A stretch of DNA of 64,000 nt from Haematococcus lacustris (taxonomy: Eukaryota; Chlorophyta; Chlorophyceae; Chlamydomonadales; Haematococcaceae). The position numbers and the translations under genes were made by a program. Shown here one piece after another: positions 1 to 20,790 of the stretch (positions are counted from its first letter, which is position 1; every line of letters starts with the position of its first letter). A model generated the notes under the pieces. That model searched no databases and was not told the DNA's origin. It saw only the letters and a list, made by a program, of their open reading frames with translations. The stretch is from positions 2,969,567 to 3,033,566 of the forward strand of contig JASKMD010000016.1 in assembly GCA_030144725.1 (NCBI GenBank), read 5' to 3'.

Positions 1-468
1 GGGGCGGAGGAGGGGGAAGGGGGGGGGCAGGGGAGGGGCCAGGGACCCCTGGCAGTGCTGCCCTCGAGCTTGAGGAGGAGGAGGAGGAGGCGGAGGCGGA
101 GGCGGAGCAGGAGGAGCAGCAGCAGCTGGCTGAAGCCGCTGCTGCGGCAGGCAGGCCCTCACCCCAGCCCTAGCCCCAGCCGCCCGCCAACCTCCCCCAG
201 CCTCATCGGCCGTGCGGCGCGCCTGGCCGGCCTGGCTGCCTTAGGCACAGTGGGCGTGGTCGCTTCCGCGGGCTCCGTGGCTGCAGGGGCTGTGGTGGGG
301 CTGGTGGGGCTGGGGGCGGCCGGCACGGTGGCAACCCTGGGGGCGGGGGCCCTGGGGGCGGGGGCTCTGGCAGCCGGTACAGCAGCAGCAGGGGCGGCTG
401 TGGCAGGTTCGGCTGCTGCAGCCATGGTGGGAGGGGGCGCTGTGGCGGCGGGCTGTGGCTGCGGCGGG
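1..468 (+). CDS. 5' fragment of low-complexity protein, Ala/Gly-rich hydrophobic segment
   Basis: No recognised family. Around 62-165 the third frame reads an acidic/Gln stretch (LELEEEEE, then EQEEQQQLAEAAAAA) and hits a stop near 166. The first frame then continues sensibly from about 180 with IGRAARLAGLAALG, followed by some 80 residues of almost pure Ala, Gly and Val that could form membrane-embedded or glycine-zipper-like helices. The gene starts upstream of the window. The frame change within 160-180 is either an assembly indel in C-rich sequence or real decay. The first-frame reading before 160 is poly-Arg and is probably a shadow. Similar Ala/Gly hydrophobic blocks occur in several unrelated membrane proteins, so no function is assigned. 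Confidence 0.4.
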
Positions 469-1660
469 CACGTCAGCAGCGGGGGCGGCAGGGTCAGGGG
501 GGGAGGCAGAGGAGGGCAGGCAGGTGGTGCAAGAGGCTGGGGAGGGGGCGGGGGAGGAGGGAGGGGGTGGGCGCATGAAGGCTGTGATGAATGAGCTGGC
601 TGGCGTGGAGGGCGTGGAGGGGGCGGGGGGAGAGGGGGTGGGTGGAGAGTTGGCAGCTGGGTTACAGGAAGGGTGGGGCGGGGCGGGAGGGGGGGAAGGG
701 GAGGGAAGCCAAGGGGGTCAGGGTGTTGGAGGCGGCAGTCTTGTAGGCCTCGCGGGGAATGCATCCGCGGCCCACGAACTCGCCGTCAGCCCGGCATCAG
801 GCCTCAGCCCTCGTGGTCCTGGTGCCGGCAGCCCAGAGCTTGCGGAGGGTGGAGGGAGCCTGATGCAGTCTGTCCTTGCCAGCGTCTCACCAGCGAGTGG
901 GGAGGGCGAGGAGGGGGCAGCGGGCCAGGGCAGTGCGGGCCTGGGGCCCTGCAGTACGGCTGACCTGGTGCCCTCCCTCACCTCCTGCCCCCCCTTGGCC
1001 CTAGGCGCAGCGCAGGGTCCAGCCTCCAACCCGCTGCAGACCCTGTCACAGGAGGCGCTGGCTGAGCAGCTGTCCGGCCTCGTGCCCTTCGTCAGCCCCT
1101 CCAACAGGGGCAGCACACACCTTCGCAGCAGCCTGGGCAGCAGCGGGGGGTGGGGCAGCCTGGGCAGCACAGGCGGGCAGTCCAGCCACCTCAGTGCCCA
1201 GCTGCCAGGAGCGAGCTTTGGGGGCAGTGGCAGTGCGGCAGGCGAGATGGGGCTGGGGTCGGGCCAGCCTGCCCCTGCTGCTCCCGCGACTGGCCTACCC
1301 AGCAGCCCCCCCTTGGAGCCTGATGAGGGCCACCTGCTGCTGGGTGGGGGCGGGGTGGCAGCGCAGGGTGGGCAGCCAGGGGCCTTGGGTGCGGCGTTTG
1401 GTGCAGGGCCCGCTGACCAGCAGCCCTACCCTGGCCCCCTCACCCACACCGACACCACCGAGGCTGACAGCCAGGCCCATGCTGCGAGGGGGCAGAGCAG
1501 CCGTGACACTTCCTCCTCAGGGTCCATGCACGGCTCCGCGAGCCTCGAGGTGCCGCCCCCAGTTTCGCGCAGGGGATGCATCCTCGGCACACGAATCTCA
1601 CAGACAGCCCAGCCGCAGGCCTTGGAGCCCAGGACTCGCCCAACATTGCCCAAGAGATGA
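455..1660 (+). CDS. Disordered Gly/Ser/Ala/Glu-rich protein block, frame 2
   Basis: An open stretch of about 400 codons with no recognised domain. It is rich in Gly, Ser, Ala and Pro, with a short ordered-looking part near 580-660 (MKAVMNELAGVEG) and a motif EQLSGLVPFVSPSNRG near 1065-1110. That motif resembles EQAAAFVPFVTEE, encoded near 1675-1710 in the next block, which suggests an internal duplication inside one gene. The block has no convincing start codon and no clear splice donor at its end. It is best read as part of one long coding region whose frame moves, through missed introns or base errors, into the next block around 1600-1660. Confidence 0.45.
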   Translation: MAAAGTSAAGAAGSGGEAEEGRQVVQEAGEGAGEEGGGGRMKAVMNELAGVEGVEGAGGEGVGGELAAGLQEGWGGAGGGEGEGSQGGQGVGGGSLVGLAGNASAAHELAVSPASGLSPRGPGAGSPELAEGGGSLMQSVLASVSPASGEGEEGAAGQGSAGLGPCSTADLVPSLTSCPPLALGAAQGPASNPLQTLSQEALAEQLSGLVPFVSPSNRGSTHLRSSLGSSGGWGSLGSTGGQSSHLSAQLPGASFGGSGSAAGEMGLGSGQPAPAAPATGLPSSPPLEPDEGHLLLGGGGVAAQGGQPGALGAAFGAGPADQQPYPGPLTHTDTTEADSQAHAARGQSSRDTSSSGSMHGSASLEVPPPVSRRGCILGTRISQTAQPQALEPRTRPTLPKR

Positions 1661-2663
1661 TCAACAGCTGGTCGAGCAGGCCGCTGCGTTCGTGCCCTTT
1701 GTGACGGAGGAGCTGCCACCCTCAACACGAGTGGCCTACCTCAGCCCACCAGCAGACGCAGGGCTGAGCGGCGGGTGGGAGGCGCTGGATGCTCCAGCAG
1801 GCGTCGAGCAGGGCGGGATGAGCAGCTCAACGTCTGAGTCTGGGTCTGAGTCTGAGTCTGAGTCTGAGTCTGAGTCAGGGGCTGAGTCTGGGGCCAGGTC
1901 GCAGGCGGGGTTGGAGTCAAGGCCTCAGGCTGCAATGGGAACTGAGGCCAGGTCTGAATCTGAGTACGAATCCGATTCTGAATCTGAATCTGATTATGAG
2001 TCTGGGTCTGGATCCGGGTCTGGATCCGAGTCTGAGGCTGAGGCTGAGGCTGACTCCACAGAGGTCAACCAGCCCGCTGCCTCCGCCTCCGCCCCCACCC
2101 CCACCCCTGGGCCCTTCCAGGCAGCAGCCATGCAGGTCCACGCGACCATGCACGACACAGCCCCAGCCCCCCTCATCCCCAGCCCCACCACCCGCCCAGA
2201 CTCTCCCCCCTCCTCCTCCCTCACCCCACCGCTACAACCCCAATCTGGTGCCGCCAGCACCTCCCACGCCGTCCCTGCTGCAGGCAGCCACAGCACCACC
2301 ACCACTGGCTCCTATTGCACTATTGGCAGCGCCATCACCGAGGTGGAGAGCGCGGGGGGCTCGGCCGCTCCCGGTCTCGAGGGCACCGAGTCTGGCCCCC
2401 CGGGCAAGGTTGCTGATGGTGCCCTAGCAGGTACCCAATCCGCCGCGGGGGGCCCTGCTGCTGCCCCCCCCCTCGCGCTGAACCGCTCGCTGTCCCGCTC
2501 CATGAGCGGCATGGGCTCCATGTTCCGGTCCGTGTTTGGCTCGCTGATGCCGCCGCGCACACGAACCAAGCGACGCTCCCTCGAGGCGGCAGCAGCAGCA
2601 GCGGTGGCAGCAGCGGATGCACAAGACGCTGTACCCCCTGCTGCACCGACCCTGCCTCTCTGA
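1640..2663 (+). CDS. Disordered Ser/Glu-rich protein block with SE-dipeptide tract, frame 3
   Basis: Continues the disordered protein in the third frame. It contains the VPFV-type motif near 1690, then a Ser/Glu/Asp tract from TCTGAG-type repeats (about 1837-2060), a Pro/Ser/Thr linker, and a more conserved-looking basic segment near 2480-2570 (NRSLSRSMSGMGSMFRSVFG, then PPRTRTKRRSLEAA). The arrangement of serines and arginines suggests phosphorylation sites for basophilic kinases, which is only an inference. The frame ends at a TGA after APTLPL. A similar short element, SLLDRFLSTPGNLLRRRS, recurs near 3880-3930, so the protein may carry repeated short linear motifs. No family is recognised. 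Confidence 0.5.
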
Positions 2664-2731
2664 GTACCCCACTGCGGGTAGCGGAGCAGAGGGCGAGTTG
2701 GGGCAGGGCAGCAAGGGCTCTACGGGGCAGG

Positions 2732-3737
2732 GTGGGCTGCCAAGGGGGGAGGGAGTGGGAGGGGAAGGCGAGGATTTGCTCACATGCGAGGGAAGGGGAG
2801 GTGATGGTGGCCGCGGAGAGGCTGGATAGCGGGAGGGTGGGGGGGCAAGCAGCAGGGGCAGCAGCAGGGGCAGCAGCAGCAGCAGCAGGGGCAGCAGCAA
2901 CAGCAGGGGGGTTTGGGGTGGAGTCTGATGCCAGCCAGGGTGTCCAGCTTGGCTTAAGGCAGCAGGGGATCCCAGGCAGCAGCCCTGAGAGCAGGGCAGC
3001 TTTGGGGTTGGATAACCCCAAGCTGGCCAGCTCTGAATGCCTGGCTGGCAGCTCGCTGAGGGAGGTGGAGGGGAGTGAGGGGGAAGAGGAGGAGTCGGAG
3101 GCGAGTGGAGGAGGTGGAGGAGGAGGGAGCGGAGGAGGTGGAGGGAGGATGATGATGATGATGAGGAGGAGGAGGAGAGGGTGGGAATGATGAGGGGGTT
3201 GGAATTGTCGTTTGAGTTGCCTCGCTCTAGCGCTGGACGGGCAGCACAGCCTGGAGTTGGGGTGAGGAGGAGCACTGGCTCGGGGTGGCTCGTGGTTGGA
3301 GGGGGCGCCAGGGAGGTGCTCGAGGAGTCAGCAGGGGGGAGGGGGAGGAGGAGGAGGGGGAGGAGGAGGCGGGACAGGGGGAGGGGGGAGAGAAGGAGGG
3401 CCTGCTGGCCAGCTTCCCCACGAGGCTCACGAGGCTCGCGGCTCAGGAGGCTGAGGGTGGGGAGGGTTCAGGGGAGGAGGATCAAGAGCAGGAGGGGGCA
3501 GGGGCAGGAGCAGGGGGGCCAGACCTCGCGGCTCTGCTCAGCCGCGTGCTGGAGGCAGGCGATGCCCTCACCCCTGACGTGGGTGCTGTGAGAGGGGGGT
3601 TGGTCGGTCGTCAGCTCAGTGGCGTGGAGGACGAGGAGGAAACCGAGGAGGAGGGGAGTGAGGAGGAGAGTGAGGACGAGAGTGAGGAGAGCGAGGAGGA
3701 GGAAGAGGAGGAGGAGGAGGAGGAGGGAGGAGCATGA
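2732..3737 (+). CDS. Acidic/Gly-rich disordered block in two overlapping frames
   Basis: Two overlapping open frames carry the likely coding sense. 2732-3190 reads Ala-rich, then LDNPKLASSECLAGSSLREV, then Glu/Gly runs. 3285-3737 reads an acidic region with LLASFPTRLTRLAAQEAEGG and DLAALLSRVLEAGDALTPDV, then a terminal run of Glu/Ser. Purine-rich GAG/GGA runs dominate 3090-3190, 3330-3400 and 3640-3730, and these are the places where the frame changes. That pattern fits indels in purine tracts, natural or from assembly. No domain is recognised. The acidic runs suggest an intrinsically disordered protein, perhaps nuclear or scaffold-like, but nothing in the sequence fixes a role. Confidence 0.4.
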
Positions 3738-4593
3738 CGGGCTGCTCGAGCGTCGACTCAGCCTTGCCCACCTCGTGACCGAGTCACAGCCCAACAGCGA
3801 CCCCACCACTTCCTCCACCACCTTGCACACGGCGCCCTCTGCCCCGCTCCCCGCCCCACCCCCCGGCCGTTCCCTTCTGGACCGATTCCTCTCCACTCCT
3901 GGCAACCTGCTGCGCCGCCGGTCAATCAACCGGGCAGCCCGGACGTCAGCTCAGTTCCCCCCTGCCTCCGCCATCCCTGGGGCTGATGCCGCAGCCACTG
4001 CTGCCGCCGTCCCTGCTGCTGCTGCTGCTGCTGCTGGGGGTGCAAGGCGTCCTAGCCAAGGCGACAGCTTCCCAGGGTTTGAACTGGGCACCTCCCCACC
4101 CGCGCCCCCTGCAACCACCTTCGCCGCAAGGGTAGAAACTGGAGGGGTGGCAGCAGGGAGCGGCAGCCTCCTAGCCTCCCCCACAGCCACCAGCCCCCCA
4201 CAGAGGCTGACCCCCAACCCCACCTCGGCGGCCCAGGCAGAAGAGCCAGCAGGGGGCCTGCGGCCTGAGCTGCTCGCGGCACTCGAGGGCCCGATCCACC
4301 TCGCGACGGCCTCGGCCCCCACTTCTCCTCGAGGCCCTGCGGGCCCGGCTGTGGCTTCCTACCGCCTCGAGCTGCCCGCGAACTCCTTCATCGCGAGCTC
4401 AAACGCAGGAGGCACCACCCGGCCTAACAGCATCCTCGACTCCTTCGACAACACCAGCCAGTACGACCTGGGCTCGGACATCCATAACCCAGCAGCGTCC
4501 CCCGTGGGAGCGATCAACAGCCCGCCACTCCGGCACCTTGCTTCGTCTGCCGGGGCCACGCATGTCGCGGATTGCGTCTGCGTCCGCAGCTGA
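3738..4593 (+). CDS. Disordered Ser/Ala/Pro-rich protein block, frame 1
   Basis: The first frame, open from 3619, becomes convincing after the purine run: GLLERRLSLAHLVTESQPNS, then SLLDRFLSTPGNLLRRRSIN, then long Ala/Pro/Ser linkers, and a well-mixed stretch near 4360-4520 (YRLELPANSFIASSN, NSILDSFDNTSQYDLGSDIH). The mixed composition of that last stretch argues for real coding sequence. The frame ends at a TGA at 4591. The second frame is already sensible from about 4540, so the true reading probably shifts by one base near 4530-4560. No recognised domain. Confidence 0.5.
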
Positions 4594-5473
4594 GGGAGGG
4601 GCCGGCACTGGGATGGGGAGGAGCAGCTTGGACGGGTTGGACAGCCTGGCCAGCAGGAGGGCAGCGGGATCCGCATGGTCGCATGGCAGTCGCGGCAGGC
4701 TCGCCAGGGTCAGGGGGTCCCCCTTGCGGTCACACATTTCGCCAATCTTGGGTGAAGACCGGGTCACACCCACATGGGACGACATGACTCACCCCCACTC
4801 ACACTTTGTCATGGTCCCCGCGAGATCCGAAGGAGGTTACACCACTGAAGGAGGTTACACCACGGAGGGCGTGGAGGGGGAGGAGGACATGGGGGGAGGC
4901 ATGGCATCATCCGCAGCTGCTGCCACCACAGCTGGCAGGGCAGGCAGCAACCACAGCAGCCAGTTCTACGCCCCGAGCCCGCGAGCTGTCTCGGCAGCGA
5001 GCAACAATCTGGGTACCGGGCGAGTGCGGCCAGGGGCTTCCTCGAGCACAGCCACGGCTGGTTTGTACCAGCGGCAGGGGTCAGGGTGGTCCCAGGCCAC
5101 CGTGCCCGCTGAGCCTGGCTTGCCTGAGAGTGGTACCATCGCGGGTGAGGAGGTCGCAGCTGAGTTGCGTCTCCCAGCCGTGCGGCTCGAGGGAGCAACC
5201 CACGACCTTGGAGCACAGGGGCTCGGCTCGGTGCCAGCAGCAGCAGGAGCAGCAGGGGGGCAGCAGGGGGTGGGTCAAGCCAGGGTGGGTCAGCGCTCGG
5301 TGGCTGCTCGTGTTGCTGCAGCCTCTACTGCGGCGCTGGCTAGGGGAGGGTCAGGGGCGGTGGGGGCGGGCATGCTGCCCCTGGACTTGGTGGGGGCCTT
5401 GGCGGCGGAACGGCTGGCATCAGATGCGTCCCAGGTGGGAGTGCAGAACGATAAGGGGCACGCCAGTTGCTAG
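4538..5473 (+). CDS. Disordered protein block, frame 2, ends at minisatellite
   Basis: Continues the same disordered protein. Recognisable pieces are MSRIASASAAEGGAGTG, SHISPILGEDRVTPTWDDM and a duplicated EGGYTTEGGYTTEG near 4830-4870, then Ala/Ser/Gly linkers and DLVGALAAERLASDASQVGV. The stop TAG at 5471-5473 lies directly against the 7-bp minisatellite that follows. This can be the true end of the gene, or the tract may be intronic with coding resuming at 6170-7788. No domain is recognised. The direct repeat in EGGYTTEG comes from an 18-bp tandem duplication. Confidence 0.5.
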   Translation: MLRLPGPRMSRIASASAAEGGAGTGMGRSSLDGLDSLASRRAAGSAWSHGSRGRLARVRGSPLRSHISPILGEDRVTPTWDDMTHPHSHFVMVPARSEGGYTTEGGYTTEGVEGEEDMGGGMASSAAAATTAGRAGSNHSSQFYAPSPRAVSAASNNLGTGRVRPGASSSTATAGLYQRQGSGWSQATVPAEPGLPESGTIAGEEVAAELRLPAVRLEGATHDLGAQGLGSVPAAAGAAGGQQGVGQARVGQRSVAARVAAASTAALARGGSGAVGAGMLPLDLVGALAAERLASDASQVGVQNDKGHASC

Positions 5474-5677
5474 GAGGGGAGAGGGGAGAGGGGAGAGGGG
5501 AGAGGGGAGAGGGGAGAGGGGAGAGGGGAGAGGGGAGAGGGGAGAGGGGAGAGGGGAGAGGGGAGAGGGGAGAGGGGAGAGGGGAGAGGGGAGAGGGGAG
5601 AGGGGAGAGGGGAGAGGGGAGAGGGGAGAGGGGAGAGGGGAGAGGGGAGAGGGGAGAGGGGAGAGGGGAGAGGGGAG
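5474..5677 (+). repeat. 7-bp minisatellite (GAGAGGG)n
   Basis: About 29 nearly perfect copies of a GGGGAGA heptamer. Purine only on the + strand, so it could form triplex or G-quadruplex structures. It begins directly after a stop codon. Confidence 0.98.
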
Positions 5678-6169
5678 GAAGCAAGGAGGGGAAGTGTGGG
5701 GGATGACTGTGCCTTATGCCGTGTGCTAAGACCGAGGGTGGAGAGGAAATGAAAGTATAGGGAAGGGAAAGCTGAGAGGGGATGAGGAGAAGTGGAGGAG
5801 AAGTGAGAGCTGGAGGTCAACAAGGGGCCTGCTCCGGCCCTAGAGGAGAGGGTGGGGAGGGTGGAGGGGAGGGCTACTCTCCTCCCTTCAGTCCTCCCGT
5901 GGCGAGGGCGTAGTTTCTCTTTGGGGAGGGGGGGAGGGTCCCTTCCCTGGGCATCTGTGGCTGGAGATCGTTGCACACTGCTTCACTGCCCATGGCACCC
6001 CATCCCTAGCAACCCAGCTGATAGGAGCATCCTCAGGAGCCTGTCTCCATAAGGAGCAGCAAAATGGGGGAGGACCGATTCCTCCTGCCCTGGATGAGAC
6101 CTTCCCTCCATGGGTCCCACCTGTCACACTTGCATCATGGTGTAACATGCATTTGTGTGGCTATGAGAG
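5678..6169. other. Purine-rich spacer, no gene seen
   Basis: No coding frame of credible composition is visible on either strand. The first 200 bases are G/A-rich and look like decayed minisatellite; the rest is mixed sequence. It is either an intron of the long disordered gene or an intergenic spacer. Confidence 0.5.
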
Positions 6170-6826
6170 GTGCTGACGTCAGACCTCCAGCTCCCTGACC
6201 CTGCTCCCAGGTCACGCTCCCCGCGGAGCCCGTGTACACCGGCCAACGAGGCCTCTGACAGCACTCCAGAAGCCGCCCTCCACCACCCTCTTGCGCACCC
6301 CACCGCCGTCCTCGACACCTCCGCTGCCACCAGCCACCAGCAGCAATGGCAACCAAGCCGCACGCATCGCTGCTGCTGCCCGCATGGCCGCTGAGTCCTC
6401 ACTCGCCGTGTCGAGGATGGGGTCTGGCGCAGCTGGCATGCTGCCCACCCCCCTGCTGACGGCTCTGGGGGTGCCGGTGGTAGGCCCCCCCCCACCCCCC
6501 CAACCGCGTGCAGCGTCTGCCCGCGCGCCGATGCGTCCGCTAGCACGCTCAGCAAACACCCCGTTCAACAGCCAGGGCCCCTCCCTCGAGGCCCCCCCCC
6601 CTCCCTGGGCATCCCTGTGACAGCAGCAGGGGTCACTCTTGGCATCTCTGAAAGTGTGATCGGCACCCCGGTCACACAAGCCATGCAACGGCGTCACTCT
6701 TCAGGCGGGCTGACCTCACATCCTATGACGGGCCATGCCCCCCGGCACCAGGCCACCCCATTACAGTCGCGGGTGCGGTTGAGGCGGTTACTCAAGGCAG
6801 CAGCGGGCCCGCAAGGGAGGGTGTGA
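6170..6826 (+). CDS. Pro/Ala-rich coding blocks in successive frames
   Basis: The credible sense moves between frames. Near 6345-6480 it reads NGNQAARIAAAARMAAESSL and AVSRMGSGAAGMLPTPLLTA, followed by LARSANTPFNSQGPSLEA near 6540-6590. After a stop at 6618 another frame gives GVTLGISESVIGTPVTQAMQ and VRLRRLLKAAAG up to 6826. Frame changes coincide with runs of C (about 6485-6500 and 6590-6605), as expected of homopolymer indels. No family is recognised. It is probably part of the same long disordered protein as the blocks upstream. Confidence 0.4.
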
Positions 6827-7788
6827 CCTGGAGTGAGCAGCCCCAGGGGTTTCCTCCCGGCCTGGGTCCCCCCTTCCCCGCCCCTGGCCCTCACACTGGG
6901 CCTAGAGTGACCTCAAAGCCGCCCTTGTCCCCGGCGCCAGCAGGCAACGGCAGCAGCAGCAGCTCAGCCACCCGCACTGCACCCACCCGCCCCCCTGGTC
7001 TTGCCTCTGAGCCTCATGGCGTGGCGGTTGAGCAGTTGGGGTCAACACCTGGGGCGGAGGGGTTGGGGGGCGCAGGGGGTGTGGATGGCAGCAGGGGTCA
7101 GAGGGCGGTGCTAGGTCCGGCATGGGCCAGGCCGGGCGGTGTCAGCCCTGGGGCATGGGGGGTGGGGCACGGGGGGATTGTGGCGCCAGCAGCCGGGTGG
7201 GGGGCTGGGGGGAGTGAGGGGGGGCGGGAGGCCAGCGGGTCGACTGTGGAGGGGGCCAGGGAGGGGAGGAGGGGTGGGGTAGGGGAAGGGGAGGGGGTGG
7301 GGGCTGCAGGTGGCATGGCGTGGAGTGTAGGCTCGAGGGTGGGGTCGGAGGGGCAGCGGGTGGGGCTGCGCGGGGACCGTGTGGGTCTGGCTGTCCTGGC
7401 TGAGCAGGAGGGGGAGCACGCAGCCGAGGACGAGGTGTCAGAGGTGAGTTGTGGTGCAGCTTCATTGGGTGGATGGGAGGGAGGGAGGGGGGGATGGGTG
7501 GGTGGGTGGGATGGTGTGGTTGGGTGGGTGGCAGTTGACGGGGGCGGCGGGTCAGCACTTGGTGGGGGGCGGCAGCTGATGGGGGTTGGCGGGGCGCTGG
7601 CTGCTCCTCTGTTATGGCTTCTCACACACCCTGGGGTGGTGAGGGGGAAGGCAACCAGGCAGCCAGGCCTGGCTAACGGTGCTGTAGATGGCGGCTGTGG
7701 CGGGGCTGTGCTGCAGATCTTCTTTGATGCGCGCGGCTCTGCCAGGACGGGCAGCTCAGCATCCTCCCTGTCCAGCTTCGTGCCCTGA
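6823..7788 (+). CDS. Gly/Val/Ala-rich disordered block, probable C-terminus
   Basis: A 322-codon frame opens with MTWSEQPQGFPPGLGPPFPA, runs through Gly-rich, low-complexity sequence and ends in a better-mixed tail near 7690-7785 (GGAVLQIFFDARGSARTG, then SSASSLSSFVP) before a TGA. The tail is the only part that looks structured. The (GGGGCA) array starts about 35 bases downstream. No function is assigned. This may be the last coding block of the long disordered gene or a separate gene. Confidence 0.45.
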   Translation: MTWSEQPQGFPPGLGPPFPAPGPHTGPRVTSKPPLSPAPAGNGSSSSSATRTAPTRPPGLASEPHGVAVEQLGSTPGAEGLGGAGGVDGSRGQRAVLGPAWARPGGVSPGAWGVGHGGIVAPAAGWGAGGSEGGREASGSTVEGAREGRRGGVGEGEGVGAAGGMAWSVGSRVGSEGQRVGLRGDRVGLAVLAEQEGEHAAEDEVSEVSCGAASLGGWEGGRGGWVGGWDGVVGWVAVDGGGGSALGGGRQLMGVGGALAAPLLWLLTHPGVVRGKATRQPGLANGAVDGGCGGAVLQIFFDARGSARTGSSASSLSSFVP

Positions 7789-7824
7789 AGGACAGGTGGA
7801 AACAGGCCAGCAGGTGGGACTGCG

Positions 7825-8012
7825 CGGGGGCAGGGGCAGGGGCAGGGGCAGGGGCAGGGGCAGGGGCAGGGGCAGGGGCAGGGGCAGGGGCAGGGGCAGG
7901 GGCAGGGGCAGGGGCAGGGGCAGGGGCAGGGGCAGGGGCAGGGGCAGGGGCAGGGGCAGGGGCAGGGGCAGGGGCAGGGGCAGGGGCAGGGGCAGGGGCA
8001 GGGGCAGGGGCA
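7825..8012 (+). repeat. Hexanucleotide array (GGGGCA)n, about 31 units
   Basis: A nearly pure GGGGCA array on the + strand. The same unit builds the much larger array at 43334-44144 inside the MutY gene. Confidence 0.98.
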
Positions 8013-8886
8013 TCATGCTGTTCGCAGCAGCAGGTGCTGGCAATCCCAGACCAGGGTACATGTGGAGCAGGCACAGCCCAGCGCGTGGATGTGACCCTAG
8101 CCAAGCCATGTCCATGTCGCCTGCTGTGTGGTCGTCAAAGAACTCATCCTGTGGTGCTGCAGGTAGTACTAGTGGTGTTCCCGACCGCATCAACCACTGC
8201 ACGCAGGCACGGCTCCGCCAGCATGCGCTGCATCACATGCGCAATGAAGGCAGATGGGGTGGTGGGACAACGTTGTTAGTGGGGGGGGTCCAGGGGAAGT
8301 TGGAAGCATCAGCTGTGTTGGCACAGTGCGGCAGCCAGGGGCGGAGTGGCTAACAGGGGCGATGGCTAAGCAGTGTGTCACACCTGGTCACACCTATCAG
8401 CCGGAAGAGCGCTAGCAGCCAGAGGTGCTGGGCTGTGGCTGTGTCCCCTCTAGCGCCCGTGTTGGTGACATGGCGGAGATGGATGTACAGAAACCTGGCG
8501 TTGGGATGGGCGCAAGCGGCGTTGAAGCACTGTATTGGGCACATGCGAGTAGTAGGCCACATGGGGTGGCGGCAGGGCTGACAGGAAGTTGAACAGGGTG
8601 GCACAGGCTAGGAGACGGGCAGAGGGAGCGTAGGATGGCATAGAACACTAAGCTTTTGGGTTGTGTTGGTGTGTTTTGCCGCAATTCAGTTTCCAGTTGT
8701 GGATTAGCGAGTTGGCAGGAATGATGCATGCTGCTATGCACTGGTTGTAAGGCCCGTCGGAGTCGAGGTCGGCGAATATATCAGTTCTCAGTACCACACG
8801 CATACAGCCTGGTACGAGGAATGGCCTTAAACAACACTCAAGGGTTGTCGCATCTGATCATCTTCTAGCTTGCCATCCATGCCGCG
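8013..8886. other. Spacer without a recognised gene
   Basis: Mixed sequence of moderate GC content between the hexanucleotide array and the stop codon of the minus-strand plastid-protein gene. No frame of credible composition. The part near 8700-8886 probably contains that gene's 3' untranslated region, since the gene reads leftwards. Confidence 0.5.
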
Positions 8887-11901
<3,015 letters not shown>

Positions 11902-12126
11902 GAGTTAACTTCAAGTTGGCAAAGCAGGTTCAGCACCCTCACAGATGCCAGGCTGGCCAGGCACGGTGTCGCACCCTGCACGCACCACACTGTTTGCACT
12001 ACACACTTGTTTTGTGGGACCCCTAGCGACCCCTCGTTAGCTAGCTAGCTGGAGCGCACAGGAGCCACCTCGCTAAGTAATTTACTTCGCTACTAACTTC
12101 TAATAATAATAACTGATGTCTCCATA
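11902..12126. promoter_or_regulatory. Putative bidirectional promoter region
   Basis: This 225-bp interval separates the ATG of the minus-strand plastid-protein gene from the first recognised coding sequence of the plus-strand gene. It is less GC-rich than its surroundings, with AT-rich runs near 12070-12115 and a repeated GCTAGCTAGCT. No TATA box is clear. The assignment rests on gene orientation only. Confidence 0.4.
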
Positions 12127-20432
<8,306 letters not shown>

Positions 20433-20502
20433 TGTCGGTGTCAAGATTTCTCAACCTCCCGCTCCCCGTCCTTGTTAGACTGCAACGGGAAAGGCACAAG
20501 CA

Positions 20503-20507
20503 TGTAA
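20503..20507 (+). terminator. TGTAA polyadenylation signal
   Basis: TGTAA lies about 70 bases after the stop codon at 20430-20432. TGTAA is the usual green-algal polyadenylation signal, and the distance is plausible. Confidence 0.6.
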
Positions 20508-20517
20508 ACCGAAGAAG

Positions 20518-20700
20518 TGACAAACCCACAGTATCTATCGCGCTAGTGACAAACCCACAGTATGTGTGGCAGCTCAATTCCCATCATACCCAGAATAGCA
20601 CAAACTGAGCCGATAGAGAAACTGAGCAATGGCTTTGGCGTTGGCGGGATGAACAGGAACGCCGAGATAAACAGGAACGCAATCCCAGGGATGTACTAGC
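20518..20700 (+). repeat. Patchwork duplication of upstream exon pieces
   Basis: 20624-20651 repeats exon sequence at about 20007-20036, and 20658-20696 repeats exon sequence at about 20263-20300, now joined with the intervening 230 bases missing. Just before, TGACAAACCCACAGTAT occurs twice (20518 and 20546). This is non-coding 3' flank of the gene ending at 20432. Confidence 0.85.
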
Positions 20701-20790
20701 GCGTGGTGCGATGGGCAGGCCTGGCACGGATTGGCGGGTCCAACGGCCGGTGTGTAGCCGGCCAGTGCAAGCGCACCATCCTGCTCTCTC

